A stretch of DNA of 64,000 nt from Phoebastria nigripes (taxonomy: Eukaryota; Chordata; Aves; Procellariiformes; Diomedeidae). The position numbers were made by a program, and so were the translations under genes. Positions 9,301-22,407 of this stretch are shown here, piece by piece (the first letter of the stretch is position 1; each line of letters opens with the position of its first letter). The notes below the pieces were generated by a model. It had not been told where the DNA came from. It saw nothing but the letters and a program-made list of their open reading frames with translations, and searched no databases. The stretch covers positions 57,254 through 121,253 of the forward strand of contig JAYKAV010003357.1 of NCBI GenBank assembly GCA_035582835.1. Reading direction: 5' to 3'.

Positions 9301-12162
9301 CAGCCATTTAACAAGACTCCAATATTTTGGGGAAAACAAAATTCAAAAGGAGCAAACAAATGGTATTGTGCAGTTTCTATGTGCATCCATTAAGTTCAAA
9401 TTTCACACATAAATTTAATGCAGTTCAAGTGCTATTCCACTAAAAGTTATTTTGTTTCTTCAAAAGTTCACTCAGAAAATTATGTTGGATTGTGCTACAT
9501 TATCCAAGGATTATAGGTGCAATTCTTGCCTTCCAAGTCTAAAATTTACAAAAGTAGGTATCAAACCCATGCATGCTGAAGAGTTTAAAAAATGTTGTTC
9601 TTAGGAACAGTAGCATCGATGTCAAGCAAGGGTACCCAGGAAGACTGGCCTTCAAATTACACAAATTCTAGGCTGCTGTGAAATAAGTAAGTAGAGGACA
9701 TCTTTCACAAAGTTCGCGTATGACCCTGATTGCTGGCTGATTATCATAATATCCCCTATCCTAAAAGCTATCTCTATTCCAGAAGGCTTCCATCTATTCA
9801 AGAACACCTAATTTTATAAGATATTCATTATCCCCAGCTTCCATTGACATCACTGCAAAGGTGGACCTTGGGAACCTTGGAAGGCAGTCAAATCTTCAGC
9901 TATCCCTCAAAGACATCCTCTATCTACTTTTGAGATGGGAAGCCCCAACTGACTCCCTAAATTATTTTGGACACAAGTTATCAGAAGCTGAATTGCAAAG
10001 TGATATTTTGCAAAGTTTATCATTATTGTCTCTTGTTTGGACTGATCCTATACTGTGGTATTACATAAGTAATCAGCTTCACAGCTCTCGTCACCCACTT
10101 CTCTTACACTACCCACTTTAAGGCATGGTACAGCAGATACCAGTATATAGAGAGATCGCATGCTTTCAACATTTTAAACCTGAATACAGAACATGAATGA
10201 CGTTTGTGTCTCACACATAAGCTGCTTGTAGGTGAAGACTTGCAATCCTCTAGGATGCACAGTGACCTGAGTAATATTTCCACAGTTATTTTTTTCAGAG
10301 CAACTGACATATGCAAACCAGTTTATTGCCTGTTATTCAGGTGAAAATTTGGTACAGTCACTGAAGAGATCAAAAAACTGGGCTGTTTGTCTGGCCTTTG
10401 TTTTAGCATTTAAATGTGTGTAGAGATGTAGAGAACAGATTCTCCCCTACTTCAAGAACTGAGAACCTAGTGCTATATCTGCAGTGGTATGATATTAGCT
10501 ATATCTCAGCAAGTAGCAACTGTGTTATTATTATTTTTAAGGTTAAATATATTCAAGTTGTATTTGTAAAGTGCTGAGAACCTGTAAAGTCACTTCAATA
10601 CAGAGGTGCATCATCATTCCAGTAATGCACAAGCCCCAAGAAACTGAAGCATGTGCATAGCTTTTAGTCCATGCAAATTCCCACTGAAGTCCTAAGAAAA
10701 AAAGCTTCTGAAATCAAAGGGATTATCCAAGTTGCTAAAATGAAGCCTGTCAAAGCTAGGCACCCTGTGGAAACAGGTCCTGGAGCAAGGCACAGCCATT
10801 CACCCTATTCCCATTCATCATATTGCTTTCATTTCACGCAGTATGGATGAAATGGAGTCCAGTGCTCCACTGACAGATAGACCTCATGTCCTACCTCAGT
10901 CTTCNTAGTCTAGTGCATAAGCCTCAGCACATATGTATAATCTATAGTGACTCTCTGGCCCTAGTATAGAAATAGAGAGAACAAAAAGACCCTGGCCATA
11001 AATACTGTTAAAAGGAAAAATGAAAAGGCGATTATCATATGCCAAGGATGAATTAGACTGTTAACTTGCTCTCCTGTGTTAAGCGTGGAAAACTATTACC
11101 AGTTTTGACTTTTCCCATCTGTTCTGCTCCAAGCTTGCCGAAAGGCTGATATTCTGACAGCAGTCTGAAGCACGGTTTTGCCAACTGTTTCTTTTTGAAA
11201 GTCCACGTTCCATATGTTCTTATTACGCTTCTTTTTATTGCCTTGAAATTACACAACTAGGAAGGAAAAAAGTTCACTGTTTTGTACAATTATATTAAAA
11301 ATATATAAAAAAAAAGTTTGTGGAAGAGATCATCAGAATATACTTCTCTCTTTCCCCATGAGTTACATCCTTGTCTTGTGACAGTGTATATTCCTGTCAC
11401 TTATAATGATTNTCTGTTAAACTTCACATACATGTTTGATATATATCACATACCGTCTCTACAAAAAATTAATGATTTAGAACAAGGTATGCAGTAGAGT
11501 AGGAGCACGAATGGGGTTTATCTCTTCTCTTTCAAACAAGACTTTTAAATATGTATTGACTGTCAAAAGTGTAGAAGAAATATATCTATTGCATACACAC
11601 GGAAAGTATTTCCACCAGCATTCCTAAAATATTATCACCTTCCAAGTAGTTGGTCTTTGTCACAAGAGTTTAAAAAGCAAAAATCCTGAATTCTAACCTC
11701 ATGATAACCTTGCAATCCTACGTAATAGAAAGCATGATAATAAAATCTATGCAGCCCTGGAATCATTAACATTGACACATTAATGCTGATTTTATATCCA
11801 CTGAGTTCTCATCAACTCAGGGCAAATCTCTACAGTTATCATCTACAGCAGTATAAACTAGAAGTAACTGAATAAACCACCAGGGGAAACCACTGGACTT
11901 TCATATCCATTTACAACAGTCTGACTGACATGAGTCCCAAAAGAAGACAGTAATCAAAAATGAAACTGTTGAAAGAGGGTTCAGTGTGACAGGATGCTGA
12001 TGATAGTAGGCACAACCTCAGCCTTATCAGTAAAGGGAAGACTGTGGAAGTGGTATGTTTTATTTGCCCACCTGATTGGAAAAGAAACAGAGAAAGCTTT
12101 GCAGCACGCAACTCCTTTCTTTAAGTCTGAAATGGAAGCATCAGCCTTCAAAGCTGAGAAGC
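6344..12162. other. Unique AT-rich non-coding DNA
   Basis: About 5.8 kb in which I see no gene, recent repeat or RNA gene. There is a small perfect hairpin at 8069-8091. Ambiguous bases lie at 7087, 8589, 10905 and 11412. The longest open frame (9861-10121, 86 codons) resembles no family I know. Confidence 0.6.
8069..8091. repeat. Perfect 10-bp inverted repeat with 3-nt loop
   Basis: AACCCTCCCT at 8069-8078 is mirrored by AGGGAGGGTT at 8082-8091 around AAG. It is not followed by a T run that would suggest a terminator, and it lies in unique DNA. Its function is unknown. Confidence 0.75.
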
Positions 12163-13560
12163 ACAGAATTACGTTGGTGGGCAGGGACTCTGAAGATCAT
12201 CTAGTACAACATCCTGTTCGAAGCGGAACTACAGCCAGCACTTGATAAGGTAGGCCAAGGCTTGGTCTAGCCAAACCTCAAATACCTCCAGAGATGAAGA
12301 TCTTGGTAAACTTGTCCCTGCTAGTGAAAATGTTTTTCATAATGTCTGAGATACATATGTGGCCATTGCCCTTGCTACATTATCTGTCCTACCAAGAAGG
12401 ACCTGGCCCCATTGTCTTCCTATCTACCCTTGAAATAGTTGTAAGCAGATGTTAGATTGGCCCTTAGCCTCCTTTCCACCAGACTAACAAATGCAGATCC
12501 TTCAGCTTCTCTTCGGAGATGTTCTGCAGGCACCAGAGCATATTGGTAGCCCAGCAGTTGGATCCTCTCCCATTTCTTTATGTATGCTTTGAATTTCAGG
12601 GGCCCAAATGGGATGAACTTTTCCTGAGTGGCCTTGCCAATGACAAGTAAAGAGGATAATGAGTTTTCTGTCTGGTGGCCATCTCCTCAAAATTCAGCCC
12701 AGTAGACTGTTTGCACAATTTATTCCCAGTGAGAGCATGCTGTTGGCTCGTACAGCCTGACATGACCTGTAACATCCCAGCCCTTTTCTGCAGGTCTCTC
12801 AGCCAGTCACTTCCCAGTCTGCACAGGGTAATTCTGCCCATGAAACAGAATTTTCCACTTTTCCATGTTGAAGCTTACAAGATTTCTGTAGGCACAATCA
12901 TCAAATTTATTCAAGTCTCTCCAGAATGAGGTGTTGCCATTCTCATTCAGCTGCTTTCCCATCACAGACTTGCTGAGGGTATACTCTGTGTCATCATTCA
13001 TAACACTGTTGAAGGTCATTGAACAATATCAGTCCCAATATCAAGCCCAGGGTATTATGGTCATTACTGACCACCAGCCAGATCTCAAACTGTGTATTAC
13101 TGCCCTTCAGACTTGTTGGTCCAGGCAATTTTCTTCTAACAGTCCCATCATCCAGCCCACACTTCCTCAGCTTACAAAGAAAAATGTTGTGGGAGATGGT
13201 GTCCAGAACNTCATAAAAATCGAGATATATTACATTTACAAATCTCCTCTCCTGCACAGAATCAGTCATGTCATTAAAGAAGGCAATCAGCTTGGTCAAG
13301 CATAACATGCCCTGGCAAATCTGTGTTGATTTTCTTGATCAACATCTTTGCCCTTCAGGTGTTTGGGACTGAATTCCAATAGCTGCATGATTTTTCCAGG
13401 GAATGAGATTTCTAGGGCCTCACAATTGCTCTAACATAATAATCACCTTAACCTACTAGGTTATTGTCCCATCCCAGCCTTATCACTTCTCTGCTTGAAA
13501 ATGTTACCCTTTGCTTCACAGGTACCAACCCAGTCACCTTTTCTCTCAGATTGTCTAATT
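12163..13560 (-). mobile_element. Old CR1 LINE, 5'-truncated, minus strand
   Basis: The left end near 12163 begins with a decayed CR1 tail (CACAGAATTACG, then GATCATCTAGTACAACATCC). Reading leftwards along the minus strand, the ORF2 C-terminal region and reverse-transcriptase region precede this tail, in CR1 order. The copy is more decayed than the one at 4228: frames are short, and it has indels throughout. The right boundary is approximate, because similarity fades between about 13420 and 13575. An ambiguous base lies at 13210. Confidence 0.82.
12994..13308 (-). pseudogene. CR1 reverse-transcriptase remnant (decayed)
   Basis: A 104-codon minus-strand frame includes LTKLIAFFNDMTDSVQERRF and then VIYLDFYxVLDTISHNI, the block containing the first catalytic Asp of LINE reverse transcriptases. 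The expected S-K-A-F is degraded to Y-x-V-L. After this block the frame reads GLDDGTVRR and other recognisable CR1 pieces but drifts. The Asp-Asp block is not legible in the same frame. It corresponds to the better-preserved segment at 5050-5493, and comparing the two shows the greater age of this copy. It is a dead fragment. Confidence 0.75.
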
Positions 13561-14730
13561 ATTCAATGAAATTACATTAAACTAAAAGCAATTATTCTCC
13601 AACTATATTCAGCTTGAAAAATTTTGCTTCAATTTCAGACTTGAAGAAAGGTTTACATGACTAAAAAAAATCTTTTACAGCTGTACCAAGCGGGTCCAAT
13701 AGAGACATATCTATGTTCTACAAAATTAATCTCATTTATTTATTTTTATTATCACAGGTATAACAACAATAATACTATTAATAGATAAATACCCTGAAGC
13801 AATAATTCACACTTTGAAGCTGGGAGAATTAGCTTCCAGATTGTTAATTAGTCTTTAGGTTGTTAGTTATAAACAGGCAGTCAAAATCTGTCATCATTAT
13901 AATTATTATATAGGTAATATTTTATTTATTTGTAATACAATAACATTTGGAGTTGCAAGCCTTACAATCTTCTTTTATACAAGTAACTGAAAGCTCTCAG
14001 AGAAACTACCTGGTGTTTATTTCCATTCAAAGCCTACTGCAGTCCATTAAACCATTCCAGCTGATTTCTAAGGCTTTGGTGCAAGTCAGAAATCGTCAAA
14101 ATGACCACCCTTAAAATGAGTTTCAAGGTTTGCTTAAGCTGCTCTAAGCCTGTGGCCCCATCTTGCCTCCCTGTCCTGCTACTTTGTTTGGGCTGTGGTG
14201 ATTCTAGGGCGAACCAGCTCAGCTGATTTGTCCAAATGAAAACATTTTGCTGGGAAGATCAGCTTCCAGTCAGACCAAGAAACTAATACAACTCACCACA
14301 CAACTGCTGAAGATAATGCCAAGGAAACAGTAGGCAAGTTTGTCCACTCTCCTTTTAGGAGTAATGCAGTTTTGGAAGTCATCTGTGACACTTAGTCTCT
14401 CAAGCCATTTGTGAAAATATTCTGTTAACAGTAAGCTTGAAATTATGTCACCAATAATTCTGTTTACGCTAATGGAAATCTGCACAGTTGAAAAGGGCTT
14501 TCCTGAAGGGAAAGAAATAAGCAATGTCAATAACCTTCATTTGTACTTCTTTACATCTTCTTCATTTTGATGGATTTAAAGTGACTGAGTGACTACTTTC
14601 TCACTTCCATTTACCCAGTTCTGATATGTATTACCTCAACTGCACACAAAACTCACAAAATCATAGACAGAGGAAATCAGAGGCTCAGGAAACAAGGACT
14701 CCAAGATATAATATGCACACACACATATAA

Positions 14731-15260
14731 CCTGGACTGTAGATGAGCTGAAGGGTAGTGTTTTGTTCTTAAGCCAGATAATCCATTTCTTTTATAATTG
14801 GCTGTAATGCTGATTATGATCTGATTAACGGCCAATTTCATGATGAGCACATTATTAAAATTTATAGTCACTTGTTTGTAATGTGGGCTATCAGAAAGCT
14901 TTGCTCTTAATTACACTGATGCTTTAATTGTATAGTTCTACAATGCTGATTGGAATTGTCAGTTTGTGAATATGATTACTGCACATTAATGCTAAGTGTA
15001 TAGTAATGTTCTTCTAGTATAATATGAACATGAGTTGTGTATGTGTGATTCTACTGTATTTAATTATCGTTAATATATTCTTTATTAGAAGCAGATGGGC
15101 TGTTCAATAGAAGCATTCTTGTACTGTGTCCCTGCACCTATCACAGCAATCCAGACTATGACAATGGGTTAGGATTGCATTGTTGACGTTCTGCACATAG
15201 TTACTGATTTAAATGCAATGCACTTTAATTGGCTGCAGTGGGGGTATTCTGGATTTGCAG
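14731..15260. promoter_or_regulatory. Candidate conserved non-coding block (homeodomain-type ATTA motifs)
   Basis: Dense ATTA/TAAT and TAATTG-type sites occur here (for example TTATAATTGGCTGTAATG near 14791-14808, CTGATTAACGGCCAATTTC near 14821-14839, and CACTTTAATTGGCTGCAG near 15221-15238). They lie in moderately complex DNA that differs from the low-complexity AT runs nearby. The pattern TTTAATTGGCTG / TATAATTGGCTG appears twice. This resembles vertebrate developmental enhancers in composition. There is no direct proof of conservation from one sequence. Confidence 0.25.
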
Positions 15261-17135
15261 GAATGTTCTAGGAGCTGAACAGCAAACAAGGAATTATCTT
15301 ATTGATGTGCTTGTTGGTATATGTTCAGCAGACTAAATGTTAAACAGTAACTACAGTAAGACCCTCTGCTCCCATCTAACCTTACAATATCAGTATTTGT
15401 CCAGAGCCAATTTCATCTGACCTTACTTTCAAAGTGTTTATTTAACCTGTGCATTTAAGTTCATTGCCTTCTTATCTGTACTATGCTGAAATGAAAGACT
15501 CTGTTCAGATAGCTACGGTGACAATTAGATGACAGTGCCGATACCAACCACTACAAAAACTTGCTAGCACTGTCCATTGCCAGTGCTACAGTGTAGGCTC
15601 CATTTTCCTGTTTAAAAAGTTTGGTATGTAAGGAAGCCAAACTAACTGCTGAAGAGTAGTTAATTTGTTAACAAGTCCCTGGGAGAGGTTTCCCTCCAAA
15701 AGGCAAGATTAGCCATTGTGACTGATTGAAGTCTAACTACAAGGACTGAGGACTGGCTTTCTCCATCCCATATTGGTATCATCTGCTATACTTTAACATC
15801 AACACGCGACAGCTCTACTTGTGAAACCAACAGAAGTGGCCTCTGAGATGCCACAAGGAATCTGCCCACCAGCGCTGTCAAATCATCTCTACTTGAGATC
15901 CTGGTCCAAGGCTCAGAGTACAAAGAATGTGACACATTATCATTAATAATTTAAAGATCAGATAAATCTTGTTAGTGAGAGAGAATAGTTTCCAACTACT
16001 CTTCTTCCAAAGGCCTTTATTGAGGAAAGTCATGGAGAAAACATTGGTAACATGTACTGGTTTCTTGACAGCTACAGCATTATGGGGTGCTTCCTTCTCT
16101 GAAAGCAGTGGTTTTTATCTCTGGGTGCAGTCTTTACCAGCTTTCATCAGCCCCAGATGGCAGGTATCCACATCCCTATGCTAGCACAAATATTTCAGCA
16201 GAATGTAATCTTTCCCAAACACATTAAGTTGCTTTTTATAAATAACCGATCAGCTTAGTGTGTGCTTATACTGTCGGATGTAGAAAGCTGTGGGCTAGCC
16301 CCACCCACACTCCAAATTGGCTGGATGCAAGCCACCTCGTGTCCAAAAGCCATTTAGCTACATTAATGCAGGACTACGCCTGAGCTAATAAGACCTGCTG
16401 AGAATCCCAGTATTAGTACAATTATGTTTCACAGTGTCTTGTTTTTCTTTTAGTCTAAAATATTAGATCACACAGGCTGACGATTTCATTATTTACTTCA
16501 GAACCCAAGTAGAGTTTAATATGTATAGAGAGAGTTTATCACAAACAGAAGCTTAAATAGCCAATATAAATCTTCTCCAAAGTAGTAATAATGGATTTAG
16601 CAGCTATGTGGTAAACAGAGAATTAAGGATTTCATTCCACTAGTCTTTCATTTGTCTTTAAGCTGACATGCAACATAATTTTGCTGTTCACAATAACAAA
16701 CATTAATTGATAGACTTCTTCCTAGTATTTTATTCCAAAGAATTAATATTTGCAATTAATATCATACTGTCATTACCTTGTTTCCTCCACAGTGAGAAGA
16801 GTTGTCTGCTTTCTGCAGGTGCAGAGGACCAGCTAAATACACAACAGCCCCCCAGGCTTACCCTTCCTATCAGCATACACAATGATTACTAGTTATTATG
16901 CGTAATTACATGGTTGCATGTATTAAATGTTGTTAAATTGCACGACAGCATGTTTTAACAGTTTGGAACTTACATCTCAAAACTTTTACAGGTATTTTAG
17001 TCACATTTTGAAAAGCAGCATCTTTTTCCTGGAATGAAATGTGGTTTTAGCACAAGATAACTTATCTAATGAACAATATGAAAACATAATTAAATAAGNG
17101 CAGAAAAAACATGGTTTTCTCTTTTTTTTCTGTGT

Positions 17136-17159
17136 GTTACCATCTGGTTCGCTGGTAAC
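17136..17159. repeat. Short inverted repeat GTTACCA...TGGTAAC
   Basis: Seven-base perfect arms at 17136-17142 and 17153-17159 are separated by 10 bp. Each arm resembles an RFX half-site. It could be chance. Confidence 0.35.
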
Positions 17160-18651
17160 CTAGAAACTAGATTTATCAGCTGCTAGCTACCTGAGGGCTT
17201 GGGAGGAGCGGAGAGGGGAAAGGAGGGTTAGTAGTCAGTATTTGTTTTAACACAGTATGTTATAGGTGCACTAGAGATAGTATTGTAAAGTTATACAGCT
17301 GTATACAAAAACACAAATTCAAAAGAGCATAAACAGAATTATTTTTAATTAGGATTACCAAGTCAATATTGATTTTAAGAGGGATTACTAGTCTGAGGCC
17401 CAAACAGTACAAAACTTGAGATGCAACTTGGTTTCTCCATCTATATAAAATGGAAGGTTGCTTCCCATGTTTATTCACCGATACCAGGAAATTCTGAGTT
17501 AAGACTACACTTAAAAGAAAATCAAATATTTGAAAATGTGTAAGCACCTGCAAGACATCCTAAAAACTAAAACTAAGAAAACTGAGTCAAAGAACTAAGA
17601 GGGTTTTTATCTATTAATTATCCCAGCACTTACAACCAGTAAATGCAGTTAAAGATACACACTACTCTCATAATGCAACGTTAACTTACTCCCAGCAGCT
17701 GGCACTAGCCATTGGTTTCCTAACATGGTGGTGTAAAAAGAGACATTAAGAACTTTAGTTTCATTTACTCCATTCACTGCGAAGTAAATCTACTGAGTAG
17801 TGGAGGGATTAGATAGAGTACATTATCAGGAGAATCCATTCAAGATGAACACAAATAAAGATGGATATAAAAAACTTTGGATACCAGGTATTCTTCATTT
17901 TGGCAATGGAAAGTAATGTTTTGGAGTCATTGTTATGTTACTGTGAGACTGAAATGTGTAGCTGTGATTTCTAAAACCTACTAAAAGGCAATGACAGTGT
18001 TTTTCAGGATGACTCTTCAGGACAGGGAAGATGTGGTAACAGGGTATCCTGTAGACATTTTTTTAAAAAACTGTTCTGTTTTGTGTCATCTTTCCACTAC
18101 TTCAGTATTTTAAACTTGTGCTGGGTTTATCTCAAGACGAGAAATATCCTGAATGACAAAAGAAATTGATTCAGGTCAATCGGTGGCATCAGTATGTGAG
18201 GAAAAGTATCAGAGGGGAATGAGCAATAACAAAGACTAAATTCGTATTAGTACCTTAGCGACTTACTGTATGCCAAGCCAATTTGATTTCAAAAATCACT
18301 AGCCAAAAACATTTTCATGCTCAAGGGCAAAGCAATCATTAAGGTAACATTAAAGATTTGAGAAAGAGAGGAAAGGTTCTCTGTGGAATTAGAATCAAGT
18401 TTAAACAAAGAAATCTGCCTTAATCTAACAAGGCAGCATCTCTCCAGGAAATTAAGTGACGTTATTGCAATGTAAAGTCACAAAATAATTAAAAGTGTGG
18501 GGGGTGGAACCCTGCAGGCCTTGCAACAATGAATATTGCCATCTTTCTGTATTTTCACTGCCAACGCTGGGGGTGATCAAGGGATCAAGTCTGCAGAAAA
18601 GGTCAGAAGATTAACAGGTGTTTAAGGGAGTATAACAGAAATAAAGTGGCA

Positions 18652-18665
18652 GCTTCCATGGCAAC
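18652..18665. promoter_or_regulatory. X-box-like site (RFX type)
   Basis: GCTTCCATGGCAAC fits the general X-box pattern RYYNYY-N1-3-RRNRAC bound by RFX factors. It lies in unique DNA just before an A-rich tract. Confidence 0.3.
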
Positions 18666-20590
18666 AGCCAGAAAAAAAAAAATAAAATTAAAAAAAAAAG
18701 CAAAGTACATTATCAAGTAAAGAAATACGGCTCTAACTCACTCTCACAAGTAAGAAGTAGGTCTGGGATGTGGGCATGTACAGGTTGCCTAAGCAACCTA
18801 GGAATGACCAATAACGACTTTTTCAGATAAAGGAGGGAAACTAAGATAATGATTCTGTCCATGTGCTTTGCCTTTTCTCAAATTTTAGTGGCAATGAGGA
18901 AGTGTTCTTTCAGTAGGAAGACTGATTCTGGTTCAGTTGAAGGCTCTCCCTTGGTTTTAATCACTGTGTCCCAGGCCATGTATCTCTGTTGAGGGAGAGA
19001 ACAGTAAGACTAATATCAAACTGCAGTACAGCACAACCTCTACAACCATCTTCTAATCACATTGGGTTTCATTATACTACATAGTATTTGGGTATACTAG
19101 GGTAAAATAGCCCAGCTAGAATTCCCTGAATGCATTCTCAGAAATCCAGCTTATTGCAATAAGTACTACCAAGAGACTTTTCAGAACAAGATGGGTGAAA
19201 CTATAGAAAAGGCAACCACTGAAAATGAAGGCCTTGAATATGATTTCTGTTTAATGTAATGAGATATCTTTGCATGCTCTTACACGTTAACATTTCATTT
19301 TAAACTAAGTATTTCCAAATATAACAATGTGCATTTAAAACTAGAAATAATATCTCTTGCATGTATATATTAGCTATTAATTGAAAACACATTTTTCCCT
19401 TTCTTTTTTCTGTTCTTTAATCTCCCTAGCCTTGGAACAGATTGTACAGAGTTGGGATAAGATTATGTTACAATACAACTGTAAACTGACACCTTAAAAA
19501 ATGGGAACACTGCCAAGTTATTCACAATTAATACAACCAAGAGTTCACCAAATATTTTCCTTTAAATTGAGAAAAGTATTAAATTACATGCCAGTTTTAT
19601 TATCTATAAATATTTATGCAAGATTAACTGTTCAGATTTATATTTCAGTAAGCAAAAATTGCAAAGGGCCAACTGCTGAAAATGTACAAAGTCTCTCAGA
19701 ATATAGAGCAAAGTGGGTTGTAGGCCTTAAAACTGTAGTGAGTTCCCTAAATAGAGAGGAATCACCTATTTTAAAGTGAATATTAAGGCAAGTTAAAAGT
19801 AGAATCAAACCCTGAAAACTAATCTATATTCAATTCCTTAATATACATTTATCTATTTATATAGATACACAAAAATACAAGAAGAACTCTTATGCTTTGA
19901 ATCTGCTCATTTAAGTTATTTTAATACAATTACATTTAGTAGTTGGCATTAGCTATTCATTTAAAATTCATTTAAATTTGGCATAAAGATGTTAAAACAC
20001 CAGAATTCTTCTCCCAAGTATGTTACTGACTTGCTGCTAAAGGCAAAGAAATCTTTTGGTTGGCATCGTAGATAATTTGTTTCAAATGCCTCTTAATTTC
20101 TTATGGTTTTGCTTTCAAAAAGTTTCATGAATTCTCAGTATGAATGCTCAAGAAAAGTAAATTTTCATTAGATGCATTCAAAAACATGTGTAAGATAAAG
20201 GTACTGTTCTTTTCCTACAAACATATTCAGCATAAACTGGATTATAAGATCTACATCTATCTCACCAGAAATCTAAGGAAATAACTTGTGACTGTCATGA
20301 CCAGTCCTTTAACGAAGAAACAGAGCTCAAATTTCAAGCAGTAAGCCAAACCTATTCAAACTGTGAGAGCAAATTATTAAAAAAAAAAAATAAAAATAGA
20401 AAAAGAACACATTTATAAATACTGACTGTTCACACATTTTTCAAAATGGGAGAGCAAAATCCTATGTGTAATTGTGTACTTGTTCACCTCAGAAATTTGT
20501 CTGCAGGAATGTTTTAAAGCTATAAAATTTCTGTAAGTTCTCCTCTTAAACATAAAGACATCCATAAATATCTAAATGAAAGCATCCTAA

Positions 20591-21031
20591 ATGTGGGTTC
20601 AGTTGTGTCTTCAAATATTTTGCAGATTCCAAAATGTAGTAGTTTGGAGTTCATCTTCATGTCTTAATTTTCTAATTACAAAAATACTTAAGCCCATTTC
20701 AGAGAGAGCTGTGAAGCGTCTTTCCTTTGCATTTGGGCCTCCATTGCCAGCAAAGACATCATTGTTCAAGGGAAACATATCTCAGTCATTATCAAGAGCT
20801 TATGTTACAGCTAAGTCATTGGAAAAGCTGATATGTAACTTATTTCAGTTACCTAATCTAATCAATGAAATACTAATAAAGAACCTTATTATTTATAGAA
20901 AACAGCAACAAAGCTGGGAAAACTTTCCTAAATATATCAAGTCATATCAGAAGTTTAACTTCTTTGTATTCCCAATAATTTTAACTGTTCAGACTTCAAA
21001 TCACAAAATGAACACCCTGCACATAATGTGA
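20591..21031 (+). other. 146-codon open frame, unrecognised, probably non-coding
   Basis: This is the longest open frame in the unique AT-rich DNA. The translation is rich in Ile, Asn, Lys and Phe, has no recognisable domain, signal peptide or repeat, and does not begin in a strong initiation context. By a rough estimate from base composition, a frame this long is somewhat unlikely in one AT-rich window but not impossible. It could be chance, or a fossil of something no longer recognisable. I do not call it a gene. Confidence 0.12.
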
Positions 21032-21458
21032 AAGTATTAGGAGATGTTTTGGAAACACTCATCAGCTAAGAACTGCAAATTTACTGTGCAACAAGAAGAT
21101 TTTTGCTAGCTAAAGTAAAAGACGTTCAGTTAGTTTTTCAGATAGCAAATCACACTAAAGCTTTTAATCAAAAATATACATGCCAATATTTATAAGAACT
21201 CTAAATAATTTCACACCTAGAAAAAATCTAGGTCTTCTGTATTTTCTCTAATTTCTGTGTTTTTCCCACTTCTATTCTTTCATATCTTTTGCTCTTTTTT
21301 TCTTTCACTGTTAGTCTGAGTGAATGATTCATTGCTAATAATTGACATGAGCTATTCATACTTTTGCTGCATGCTGGTATCCACCTGCAGATTGTAATTT
21401 ATTTGTCATTTTAAACCAGCCATGTTTTTGCAAGTTGTTGGGTTTTTTTGGGTTTTTG

Positions 21459-21477
21459 TTTTTTTTTTTTTTTTTTT
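21459..21477. repeat. T19 homopolymer
   Basis: A run of 19 T preceded by G/T-rich sequence. No element with a clear 5' boundary is attached. Confidence 0.85.
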
Positions 21478-22135
21478 CTGTACAAGTAGATCACGAAACT
21501 GTGAGTATTGGACACTTAACATTTCAAAATTCAAACTGTGTTGCTTAGTTGCTATGCCACAAAAAAGAAAGAAAAAGGCTGTTGTTTCTATTCTTGGATC
21601 TTAAAAGTATAATCATACAGTGGCTTGAAGAAGCCAAACTTTTGGGGAAAGGAAGTGTTTAGAGAAAGATTGCAAAAAAGTAGGATACAGGGAACATTAC
21701 AAAAAAATTAACCATTATCCTTCCAGGCTACATTGACATATCCCAGGTAACTCAAATAATTGCAATAAACATGAGTAGAAGAGATTGCAGAGCGTCATCT
21801 ATCTACTTCAGTTTTCTTAGTCTTCGGGTTGCAAATGTTTGATGACCTATGGATTTCTTTTAAAATGGATTGTGAAAAGCAAAATAACAAAAGCAAGTCA
21901 GCTGTTATTATGCTTAGAATTGCTATGCAGGGATGTGAAAAAGTAAAAAACCACATACAAACCCTCTACAAGCAATTCCACAATTCCTTCTAGACAAACT
22001 TTTCCAGAAAAACAGATAAATATATACATATACATAAAAATAGCTATATAAACACATGTAAAATACATACAAAAAAGAAAAATAATTTTCAACATAAATC
22101 CTAACCTAAAGCATCTCACAGTTCAGTTTAAACCC

Positions 22136-22407
22136 ATCATTTGTTGCCTGCCCATGGTGGCTGACCCGAAACCAGAAAGCCCTAAGCCGAGCCACAGACC
22201 TCGCCTTCCCACGGAGCTGCTCCGTGAATGCCAGTTCCATTTAGCAGCTGTAGGGTCAGGGGGAAATGTGTGGGTTTGGAAACACAGTATGTCAGTGTTT
22301 CCAAAACATTTTCCTGGAATTTTTTTTCTGAAGAAATTTTTCTTAAAAAAATGGATTTGTTCCAATTTGAAACTAAGCCAAATTGAAAAGAAAAAAAAAA
22401 AAAAAAA
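22136..22407 (+). other. GC-richer block followed by A17: possible fossil retrocopy
   Basis: A short CpG-containing stretch (about 22140-22260), unlike its AT-rich surroundings, is followed by AT-rich sequence and then by 17 A at 22391-22407. The arrangement could be a polyadenylated retroinsertion. However, no target duplication is clear, neither translated strand gives a known protein, and the A run may be a plain homopolymer. Confidence 0.2.

Noticed and set aside
9861..10121. 86-codon frame as a host exon
   Set aside because: No domain, no convincing splice sites around it, and a length compatible with chance.
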